NCBI GenBank assembly: GCA_008080745.1
Contig: SHMX01000001.1
Coordinates: 434,617 to 498,616, forward strand
Direction: 5' to 3'
Origin: Candidatus Thorarchaeota archaeon
GTDB taxonomy: Archaea > Asgardarchaeota > Thorarchaeia > Thorarchaeales > Thorarchaeaceae
Length of the DNA stretch: 64,000 nt
Shown here: positions 26,457-34,065 of the stretch, one piece after another
How positions within the stretch are numbered: position 1 is the first letter of the stretch
Layout: every line of letters starts with the position of its first letter
The notes under the pieces: model-generated
Told to the model about the DNA's origin: nothing
Databases searched by the model: none
What the model saw: the letters and a program-made list of their open reading frames with translations, nothing else
Program-made: the position numbers and the translations under genes

Positions 26457-27749
26457 TCATAGATTGTAATCTGCACGATATGGTTCTGTTTTAACCGAGT
26501 CCAACTTCATTTCAATCCGAACATCTCTACATATCTCTCGAGCAAGTCTCAGATCCTCATAACTAAGTTTACATTGTTCATGTGCTAATGCCAGCGCTAC
26601 AGGATATCCGTACCAACGAGCGTCTCGGGACATAAATTCCAGTTCGCGAAATAGTGCCTTCTCGTTATTTCGAGTTGCTACTGGGTCATCCTTAACAAAT
26701 ATAGTTTCTAGCCACCATATCCTATCGAAATCAATTCTAGAGGGACGATTATCACGAGAGAAGCTGAAAAGGTACGGCACTGCAAGTCTGGGGGGGATAT
26801 AGGTGCGATCTTCGTAGATGTGTAGACCACCACCAGGATCACTGCTACACGGGAGATGACAGAACCATTTTGCTCCTTCGCCAAAAACATCACGCGCCAT
26901 TTTGGCAATCTTATGTGCGAAGGGGATTGTATGATTCTTACTTACCGCACAGAGTATGACATTCTCTTTTCTAGCTAATGATGCAAGCTCTCTGAGCATG
27001 AATCCACTGGGCATTGATGGATACTTGAATACGTGATGCATGAACACCGACATTGCCCCATCAAGCATCACATATTTCGGCATGAATTTGCTAGTAAGAA
27101 TGTTATGAGCGGCTGCGTATTCTGATACCTTTCGGATTTCCTCATGAACAATGGGATTTGTTAATATTCGCTCACGAGATATCAGCGAGGATATATCTTT
27201 GAGGCTGGGTACTCGTCGTTCATATTCAGTCCCAGTAAAATCCGAGTAAGCAGAAATGGACCCACCACTATGATCTTTGAAAAAGGGTAGGACCAGATTA
27301 GCTATATCCTTGACGGGATATACCTCTGCCAGTGTTTCAGCCAATTTTTTGGATGCATCATATCGAACACCAGAATGCCAATGTGTTTCCAGATGAGGCT
27401 GTTCTCCCAGCTCCTCCTCAATAAGTTCAGTCCGTATCGGTTCGAAGACTTGTTCAGCCTGTGTATTGGTGTTGACCAATATAGATGCGGTGCTAAAGAG
27501 ATGAACACGTACATCATCCAATAGCATGAGATTATCAGTTCCTGAGCCATCTATAGCTGCAACCAAGAAATCCTCATCTAGGAGGACATCAGGAGGATAA
27601 GGATCTACGGTTGACAGAAGTTGGGTCTTAATCCGTTGCTCATCTTTTGCAAACTCTTCCTCATCTCTTCGGTCCTGTTGGTTCTGAATATCTGTAAAGA
27701 GTAACTTGAGCTTCTTTCGAAACTGATCTGTGAGAATTTTTTCGAGCAT
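26457..27749 (-). CDS. nurA: NurA 5'-3' nuclease
   Basis: About 430 residues. An RNase H-like NurA domain carries two catalytic Asp residues, in AAIDGSGTDNL and in VMLDGAMSVFMHH. The C-terminal region HIYEDRTYIPPRLAVPYLF also matches NurA. The start at 27749 (MLEKILTDQF) follows AGAGGGG; a TTG at 27815 would add 22 residues with no ribosome site. With HerA it resects 5' ends at breaks opened by Mre11-Rad50. It is the first gene of the operon; the promoter should be in 27750-27990, shared with the divergent beta-lactamase-fold gene. Confidence 0.94.
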   Translation of the reverse strand: MLEKILTDQFRKKLKLLFTDIQNQQDRRDEEEFAKDEQRIKTQLLSTVDPYPPDVLLDEDFLVAAIDGSGTDNLMLLDDVRVHLFSTASILVNTNTQAEQVFEPIRTELIEEELGEQPHLETHWHSGVRYDASKKLAETLAEVYPVKDIANLVLPFFKDHSGGSISAYSDFTGTEYERRVPSLKDISSLISRERILTNPIVHEEIRKVSEYAAAHNILTSKFMPKYVMLDGAMSVFMHHVFKYPSMPSGFMLRELASLARKENVILCAVSKNHTIPFAHKIAKMARDVFGEGAKWFCHLPCSSDPGGGLHIYEDRTYIPPRLAVPYLFSFSRDNRPSRIDFDRIWWLETIFVKDDPVATRNNEKALFRELEFMSRDARWYGYPVALALAHEQCKLSYEDLRLAREICRDVRIEMKLDSVKTEPYRADYNL

Positions 27750-27890
27750 GGTACCCCTCTCTGAGACAGAACTGATTATTCGTGGTTCATTCTCAATGAT
27801 TGTGTATTGCTCCAATCATAAAAACATAACACTCGGAATGACAGAGCAGGAAAATCTAGCGCCTTTTATTAAGATAAGTTAGATTTAGGA

Positions 27891-27934
27891 GTTAGTTTGC
27901 AATTTCCTTTTAAGGAACGAAACTAACGGTTTTT
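27891..27934 (+). promoter_or_regulatory. Long hairpin with T tract ahead of the beta-lactamase-fold gene
   Basis: GTTAGTTT (27891-27898) pairs with AAACTAAC (27920-27927). An inner arm, TTCC-TTTTAA-GGAA, extends the stem, and five T residues follow (27930-27934). It reads like a terminator on the plus strand, but no plus-strand gene lies upstream. A leader attenuator or the end of a short RNA are both possible. Confidence 0.4.
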
Positions 27935-27993
27935 CAACAGCAAGTATTCCGGCTCGTTGGTGACCGCATGCGAGAAGGAGAAGTGGTTGAAAT

Positions 27994-28698
27994 TTGCTAA
28001 AGATAAAATTCTTGGGACATACAGCATTCGTGTTTGAAACAGAAAAGACATCACTGTTAGTTAATCCTGTCTTCGTTAATGATGAGCCAGTGGTTCCTGA
28101 TGATTTAGACGTAAGGTTAATTGCAGTCACAAATCACTTGGATGAAACCATAGGAAATGCTGTAAGCATCTCGAATTTGGCAAAATCCTGGATACTGGGA
28201 AATACTAAGACCATTGAGAGGATTAAAGCTAAAGGGGGTAAGCCGTGGCTTCTTCATCCTTTAGAGTATGAGGTGCCTTATGAAATTCCTGGGTTGAAAC
28301 TCACTCCTTTTCAACTTCATCGAACGATTACAAATGATGAAGGTGAAACCGAGCGTGTTGATAATATGGGACTATTCATAGAAATGGGGCAAATGAGAGT
28401 TAGTTATCTAGGCGATACACTTGTTAGAGGACCCTTTGGTTCAATTGAATCTGACGTATTAATTGCACCTGTTGGTGATCAGGGAGTATTTCCTGTTAAG
28501 GATGCAGTTAGTCTGTGTATTGACTTACAACCAAGAATTGGAATTCCAATGGGATGGTCAAGTCAAGAACAGATATCGAAATTTGATAAATACATTGACC
28601 AATTCGGCCAGGGGACAGTTTCAATCCCTATAAAACCCGCTCAAGAGCTCGACCTATATTGGGCTGCTGGTAACGAATTCAGATACGAACTACATTGA
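27994..28698 (+). CDS. Metallo-beta-lactamase-fold protein with degenerate metal site
   Basis: A 234-residue protein with TTG start. It has the UlaG-like opening, IKFLGHTAFVFETEK then LLVNPVF. It has the strand VRLIAVTNHLDETIG where the HxHxDH metal motif would sit, and later VSYLGDT. The metal box is reduced to NHLDE, and the usual Asp of IDPW is Asn. The fold is kept, but classic dinuclear zinc binding looks lost. A non-hydrolytic role or a changed metal site is inference. It precedes the Ig-repeat gene by 74 bases on the same strand. Confidence 0.7.
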   Translation: MLKIKFLGHTAFVFETEKTSLLVNPVFVNDEPVVPDDLDVRLIAVTNHLDETIGNAVSISNLAKSWILGNTKTIERIKAKGGKPWLLHPLEYEVPYEIPGLKLTPFQLHRTITNDEGETERVDNMGLFIEMGQMRVSYLGDTLVRGPFGSIESDVLIAPVGDQGVFPVKDAVSLCIDLQPRIGIPMGWSSQEQISKFDKYIDQFGQGTVSIPIKPAQELDLYWAAGNEFRYELH

Positions 28699-28772
28699 TA
28701 TTCAAAGATGTATACCACTTCTTAGAAATCAGACAGATCCTTACAGCCGGACTTGTTTATGGGTGATCAAAA

Positions 28773-30563
28773 TTGAGTGAAGATAATGAACACAAAACTG
28801 TCGTCATCGACCTTGAGGAAACCGAAACTAGCAGAATCGGTGAACTCAGCGATTTAGAGGCCAGTGAAGCCTCAGGTGTACTGAGTGTGAACAATGTATC
28901 AGAGTCAAACAGAATCTGGAATGTTAGAGTGCTTTTAAACGATAGTCGCGCTAAAACCAGTTATTCCGAGGACATATTGCAAGCTGGTGAGATCGATACT
29001 GGTGGAAAATGGGAGAGTCAATACACCATTACAATTGATAAACCAATTCTCACCTTGACCGAAGTCTATGACACTTGTAAAACTGTAGATACTGAAGCAC
29101 CCCATTGGGCATATGTCCATGGGAAAGATAATCCTGTGAAAATCACCATTGTTGTGAAAAACGAAACCGATGGTCAAATGGATAATATCATTCTAAACAA
29201 AACAATTCCAATGGAACTGACAGATATCAAAATCGAGAGTACAAAATCGGGAGTTGCAGAATATGATGAGGGAACTCGACAGATTGTCTGGAAGGATTTC
29301 ATCATCTATCCAAATGAAGACTCACAGATTATTATCACAGGAACTGGGAATGTTGATGACGTTGATCCCAAGAGTGCAGGGGAGATAGTAGTTACATACA
29401 GAGCTGAAGGACAACAAAGATCAGGTCTAAAGCCAGATATGACCGCCCTAACCGAATTTCTTTCGGGAATCGACACTGCTGAAACACAACCTAATCAGTG
29501 GGAGGTCACGCTTGAATGTGGAAATGAGAGTGACTTGATGGTTAGATTGGATGAAGCTGCAGTCATTCTAACACCTGAAGATGGGGGAGAAGAGCGTAGA
29601 ATGATTGACGAAAAACCCGAGGCAAAATTAGCCCCGGGAGAAGAGTGGAGTTCATCATTTCAAGTTGAGAGTAAATCACCACCACAATGCACTCCAGAGG
29701 TGACATACACACCTATGCGAGTAATCACAAAGAGAGTTCTTGGAACAGTTGAAAAAGTTCCACAGACCATGCCTGTGTATAAAATAGACTATAGCAAAAC
29801 CTTTGATCCCCCAGAGGTCAACAGCTTCGATAAGACTCCAGTTGAAGTTGAGATTGAGGTAAAGAATGCAGGTACGGCCAGATTAAATGAAGTCACAATA
29901 ATTGACAATTTGCCAGATGATGTAATGCCCCCAAAGGCTGAGCATGTATCAATCTGGATACGTGGAGAAGAATATACAGGAGAATATGAACTGGTTATAG
30001 ACCCTGAAGATCAGAATCCAGAGGTACCACATCAAATAACGATACACATCAAAGGGCTGAAAGATTCTGTTGGAGAAGTCCAACCAGGCGAAACTGTGAA
30101 AGTCAACTATGCGATTATGGCATGGAGAAACAGACCAGAGAAAGAATATCCATCGCCAACACACTGTAAGGCAAACATATTCCCGCCAGGTCTTGAAGCA
30201 GAGATTGCTAGTCCGGAAGATGGTCATAAGCTCGGTATTGTCTACAAGAAGAGAAGAATCTCCGTCAAGAAGGCAATAAACAAAGGAGCAAATCCTGGAG
30301 AATACACCGTTGTACTCATCGTTGAAAACAAAGGTGAGGTTACAGTTGAAAATGTCGAAGTCGCTGATTGGATTCCTATGGGATTCGAATTCGTTTCCGT
30401 TGATCCAGCAGAAGAAGCACCTGAACTAAGTAATGTTGCTGATGGTACAAATATGACTTGGAAATGGACCAGAATGAATCCAGGTGACAAGACCAAGCTA
30501 CGAGTTAACGTTCAGGGCGAAGGCGAATACGAACGTCGGGAGCCCAATGTGACATCAGACTAA
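28773..30563 (+). CDS. Large acidic protein of DUF11/CARDB-like Ig repeats without signal peptide
   Basis: A 596-residue protein with TTG start preceded by GGGTGATC. The whole protein alternates beta-strands. Repeated motifs are VEIEVKNAGTARLNEVTIID near 350, VVLIVENKGEVTVENVEVAD near 530, and KITIVVKNETDGQ near 125. These have the V-x-N-x-G pattern of DUF11 or CARDB domains usually found on cell surfaces. Yet the N-terminus (MSEDNEHKTVVIDLEETE) is charged, and no transmembrane or anchor segment is visible, so it should stay in the cytoplasm. At least four repeats are present. Close relatives with this location are not known to me. Confidence 0.65.
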   Translation: MSEDNEHKTVVIDLEETETSRIGELSDLEASEASGVLSVNNVSESNRIWNVRVLLNDSRAKTSYSEDILQAGEIDTGGKWESQYTITIDKPILTLTEVYDTCKTVDTEAPHWAYVHGKDNPVKITIVVKNETDGQMDNIILNKTIPMELTDIKIESTKSGVAEYDEGTRQIVWKDFIIYPNEDSQIIITGTGNVDDVDPKSAGEIVVTYRAEGQQRSGLKPDMTALTEFLSGIDTAETQPNQWEVTLECGNESDLMVRLDEAAVILTPEDGGEERRMIDEKPEAKLAPGEEWSSSFQVESKSPPQCTPEVTYTPMRVITKRVLGTVEKVPQTMPVYKIDYSKTFDPPEVNSFDKTPVEVEIEVKNAGTARLNEVTIIDNLPDDVMPPKAEHVSIWIRGEEYTGEYELVIDPEDQNPEVPHQITIHIKGLKDSVGEVQPGETVKVNYAIMAWRNRPEKEYPSPTHCKANIFPPGLEAEIASPEDGHKLGIVYKKRRISVKKAINKGANPGEYTVVLIVENKGEVTVENVEVADWIPMGFEFVSVDPAEEAPELSNVADGTNMTWKWTRMNPGDKTKLRVNVQGEGEYERREPNVTSD

Positions 30564-30582
30564 TCATATTAGATCGCCCATG

Positions 30583-30613
30583 AGAATTGAGGGGTGAAAC
30601 ACCCCACAATTCT
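30583..30613. terminator. Strong bidirectional hairpin terminator
   Basis: AGAATTG-A-GGGGTG, loop AAA, CACCCC-A-CAATTCT: a 14-base stem between convergent genes, with a T-rich stretch (ACATTTTATT) on the plus side. Confidence 0.7.
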
Positions 30614-30618
30614 ACATT

Positions 30619-30969
30619 TTATTCAGAAATAGCTTCTTTTTCTAGAGCACTAATCTCTTCACGAGTTGCTTCAAGTTCCTTATCAATATCTTCCAGAGGG
30701 ATGTAATCATCATCTTCCTCAAGATGGGTATCGAGGGTATACATTACTTGAAATCCAGCTAGTGTCTTATGCAGAGCATTAGCAGTTTCAAGTATGGCAC
30801 TTCCCAAATCTGCTTCCTCCATCTCGCCATTTGTTTCATGCCGGTAGATGAAGTCATAAGCCCCTCGAATGGGGGTAAAACCAAGTTCGAGTAGCTTGTT
30901 AATTACTGCTGCAGGAGATGCACCTTCACTATTGAACCATACTGATACACGAGTTACATAATTTGGCAT
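30619..30969 (-). CDS. Small acidic alpha/beta protein, hypothetical
   Basis: A 116-residue protein; I start at MPNYVTRVSVWF (30969), since the ATG 15 bases upstream lacks a ribosome site. The pattern is strand-helix-strand (RVSVWFNSEGASPAAVINKLLELGFTPIR...YDFIYRH) followed by a helix and a strand, suggesting a ferredoxin-like fold. The last 35 residues are an acidic helix (LEDIDKELEATREEISALEKE). No catalytic motif is seen. It stands alone upstream of a radical SAM gene on the same strand, with 80 bases between. Unknown function. Confidence 0.6.
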   Translation of the reverse strand: MPNYVTRVSVWFNSEGASPAAVINKLLELGFTPIRGAYDFIYRHETNGEMEEADLGSAILETANALHKTLAGFQVMYTLDTHLEEDDDYIPLEDIDKELEATREEISALEKEAISE

Positions 30970-31056
30970 GATTGTATACCTCAAATCTTTAAGACAGATT
31001 GAATCCCATTTGTTTTCCTTTAAGCCTTTTCTGAGCAGCCATTTTTAGCCAAATCG

Positions 31057-32139
31057 CTACAAATGGCTAACTAAGGATATATCTTCGTGGGTCAAAACAT
31101 GTTCCCACAGATTCCTGCAACCACAAGAAAGATCATCAAAGACATCTAAATCTTGGCTAAGAGAAAAACTTCGAATCGCCTGAATAATTGACGAATCACA
31201 TATTCCACAATTATGAGTACCACGAGATTTACCAGCAGCAACAGGGTCGCATAAGATAGGGATAGTGTGGTTTACCTCCTTGCGTGCTTGTTTCAGAATC
31301 TCCACAACCGTCCAGAGCCAAGGTGGTCGATAGTCACGAGACCTCCATAATCGTTCAACAAGAGTATAAGATTGAACATTGACTGGATTGATAGAGGCAG
31401 TGGTGATACCCATCTCAGCTGCTTTGATGATGGTCGAAACAGAATCTAAAAGAGCATCTCGCTCTGTAAGAAATGGAGGTTTTACCAGCACATATGCACG
31501 AATCCCAATCCCATGAGTCTTACATATTTCGAGTGCTTCTTGAAATTTATCCAATGTGAAACCCTTATTGATACAAAGAGAGCGTACCTGGTCATTTGTG
31601 CTCTCCAACCCAATCCCAATCTCTATTTTTCTATCGCCTAGAATGGATTTGACCTCATGCATAAGAGAATCTGACACATATTCAGGTCGGGACTCCAGTA
31701 CAACTTCTTCTATTCTCTCATCACGGCCGATTTTCTCAAGAATTGCTTTACGAGCAATTATTGACACCTCACGAGTATCAAGGAAACTACCACTAGTGTA
31801 AATCTTGACTGAATATGGAACTGGTTTCTCTTCCAGCTTTCCTAGTGCTACTTCAAATTGTTGAATCAATTGCTCATGGGTGGGATGTTCCTCAGTACCA
31901 TCCAGAAGATAACTGCACATGGTACAGCCTCCAGCTTCACTTATCGCATGTGAACAACCGACTGTAGCTAGAACTACAGAGAGGGCATAACCCTGCCGAC
32001 CCTTGATCATTGCAGGAGCGATCCATTTTGCAGCAGGTACGCTAAGATTTCTTCGTTGTCGTCGTTTTATCGAGTCCTTTCTTGCCTTCTTGGCGAGATT
32101 AGTTATTGCATCCTGCAAAATGTCCAGAGTCAAATCCAT
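31057..32139 (-). CDS. raSEA: Archaeosine synthase radical SAM subunit RaSEA
   Basis: About 360 residues. The unusual radical SAM cluster is formed by CSHAISEAGGCTMCSYLLDG, three cysteines spaced more widely than the CxxxCxxC norm, as in RaSEA. Then come KIYTSGSFLDTREV, IEEVVLESRPEYV and GLESTNDQVRS, and a C-terminal Cys set (CGICDSS, LSCGC). With ArcS it converts the preQ0-lysine adduct at tRNA position 15 to archaeosine, a modification special to archaea. Its start overlaps the arcS stop region; I prefer ATG 32139 over GTG 32148. Adjacent arcS strongly supports the role. Confidence 0.9.
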   Translation of the reverse strand: MDLTLDILQDAITNLAKKARKDSIKRRQRRNLSVPAAKWIAPAMIKGRQGYALSVVLATVGCSHAISEAGGCTMCSYLLDGTEEHPTHEQLIQQFEVALGKLEEKPVPYSVKIYTSGSFLDTREVSIIARKAILEKIGRDERIEEVVLESRPEYVSDSLMHEVKSILGDRKIEIGIGLESTNDQVRSLCINKGFTLDKFQEALEICKTHGIGIRAYVLVKPPFLTERDALLDSVSTIIKAAEMGITTASINPVNVQSYTLVERLWRSRDYRPPWLWTVVEILKQARKEVNHTIPILCDPVAAGKSRGTHNCGICDSSIIQAIRSFSLSQDLDVFDDLSCGCRNLWEHVLTHEDISLVSHL

Positions 32140-32144
32140 AATTC

Positions 32145-34055
32145 TCACTTCACCTTATGTCGAAAAGTAATAGCGTGCCCGTAGTCCAGTTCACACATTT
32201 CTCTACCGGACATCTCACTCCTTCCCACAGCTACAACATTGTCATCCCGGTTCAATACAATCACTTCGTCACCTGGACGGATATTGGGATCTGCACTCTT
32301 AACACCAACAGCAAAGAGTGCTCCACCACGTACTTTTTCTCCCTCAAAACGAGCCCAATATCTTCCTAAGGGCTTTAGTAATTCTCCACCAAAAAGAGTG
32401 AGAGACAAGACACCATTCTCAGATACGAACGCACAGGTCTGTTCTTTTCCAATCTTGCTGACTACCATTCGATATAACTTACCCTTGATCTTAGATTCCT
32501 CAGGAATCAATAGTGACCCTGCACCAGTTCCAAATTGAAAATCAGCAGTAGCTCGAAGTGTGTCTTCAAGTTCAGTGGAGTGACCTTTTTCCAGCGGTAT
32601 ACCTTCCTTCAACTCTGTAAGTTTTTCTGATAGACTCTGAAGAGAGGATCTACGAGTTGGAGAACCTACGATATTCGTGTAGATAATATCCTGATCAATC
32701 TGGTCTTCTACTTGCTCGACTATAGCACGATAACCACCAGATGCATGAACAAGAACAGGAACAGAAACATCAAACTTTGAAAGATGATCCACTAGTGCAT
32801 TTGCTGCTATCTCTAATTCTTCCGCATCCCATTTACCAGTGACAGGAATGTCGTAGTTAGCAGCTGGATATGCCCTTTCAAGCTCACGGGGAACTAATGC
32901 AATGGGTGATGTAAGTATAGTTTCAGCAATTTCGTGTTTTGCAGACCCTAGAGCGGAATCAATAGCGTTACGAAACCGTTTATGAGACCTCGAATCAGAG
33001 TAGGGTTTTCTTGCTGAACAGGGTAAGAGAAGAATTGCTTTTTTCTGTGAGGGGGGAGTATAACGGATTCGAACATAGTCCCTGAATCTCTTGACTGTAG
33101 GAGACCAGTATGATTCTGGACCAATAAGTGGAATAACCCCTGAACCTATCGTTGGAGTAAATTCTTCGAGATAATCATAGAATGTAGAACTTATTCGCCT
33201 AGTAAATCCAGCGAGATTGGGGGTTGCGTGGGTCATGCTCTCAACTAACCAACGTAAAAGACCTCTATTAGACAACTCGATACATTCGGACAAGAGGATA
33301 CGATATTGTTCAGAATTATGCTTAAAGAGAACTTTGTACCGTTCAGACTCGGATAAATCACTTAGTGAAACACCATTACAAGCTGGACAAGAACAGTATC
33401 GTTCGTCATAATGCTCTCCAAATTCTTCTGTAGAGAGTTTCCATAGACGTAGATCTTTGGACGCAGCTTCCTCAGCCCGACTGATGTCAATTAGATCAAA
33501 TCCAAGATAGACTAACAATGGTAATAGAGATAGATCGACTCTGCCCAAAGCAAGGGTCAACCACGAGAGAGGAGTAGATATTCTCAAATCTACAGCGTTC
33601 AAATCATTTTGTCCTAAATAACCATCAAACTGAAATGCAACGGAACGAATTCCAAATGTTTTTGCTCTACTCAAGAATTCTAAATATGTATCGTTGGTAA
33701 GGCCAAAACTTGTTCTTACAACTGCCCGTTCTTGGAAGCTTTCATCTTTTGAATCAAGTAAATCCAATTGATGATCAAGCAAAGTCCGATGTGCATCTCT
33801 ACCAAAGAGTGATGAATTTGGAAGAGACGGAAGAATAAGTGGTTCAGGTCCATCGGGAAGTGAAATGTCATTAGTTAGAGATGGGAGAATCTTGAGAGAT
33901 ACGGCTTTGGAAGCCAAGTCTCTACCAACCACTTCAAAGGGTAATTTTGTGTTAGGACCAATTAGGAGAGGACAGACAAATCTACTATCACCAACCTCAA
34001 GTTCTCCTTTGCGTATTGGGCCGTCATGTCCCTTATCAATCAGAAATCTAGTCAT
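32145..34055 (-). CDS. arcS: Archaeosine synthase alpha ArcS (TgtA2)
   Basis: A 636-residue protein. The N-terminal TGT-like barrel carries NDTYLEFLSRAKTFGIRSV and SWLTLALGRVDLSLL. A zinc site is formed by RYCSCPACNGVSL. The central part has LLLPCSARKPYSDSRSHKRF, the signature of the ArcS lysine-transfer domain. The C-terminus is a PUA domain (GDEVIVLNRDDNVVAVGRSEM). ArcS attaches lysine to the preQ0 base in tRNA; RaSEA then finishes archaeosine. It is the gene just upstream of raSEA, and they are translationally coupled by overlap. GAGATGAT lies before the ATG. Confidence 0.93.
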   Translation of the reverse strand: MTRFLIDKGHDGPIRKGELEVGDSRFVCPLLIGPNTKLPFEVVGRDLASKAVSLKILPSLTNDISLPDGPEPLILPSLPNSSLFGRDAHRTLLDHQLDLLDSKDESFQERAVVRTSFGLTNDTYLEFLSRAKTFGIRSVAFQFDGYLGQNDLNAVDLRISTPLSWLTLALGRVDLSLLPLLVYLGFDLIDISRAEEAASKDLRLWKLSTEEFGEHYDERYCSCPACNGVSLSDLSESERYKVLFKHNSEQYRILLSECIELSNRGLLRWLVESMTHATPNLAGFTRRISSTFYDYLEEFTPTIGSGVIPLIGPESYWSPTVKRFRDYVRIRYTPPSQKKAILLLPCSARKPYSDSRSHKRFRNAIDSALGSAKHEIAETILTSPIALVPRELERAYPAANYDIPVTGKWDAEELEIAANALVDHLSKFDVSVPVLVHASGGYRAIVEQVEDQIDQDIIYTNIVGSPTRRSSLQSLSEKLTELKEGIPLEKGHSTELEDTLRATADFQFGTGAGSLLIPEESKIKGKLYRMVVSKIGKEQTCAFVSENGVLSLTLFGGELLKPLGRYWARFEGEKVRGGALFAVGVKSADPNIRPGDEVIVLNRDDNVVAVGRSEMSGREMCELDYGHAITFRHKVK

Positions 34056-34065
34056 GTTATCATCT

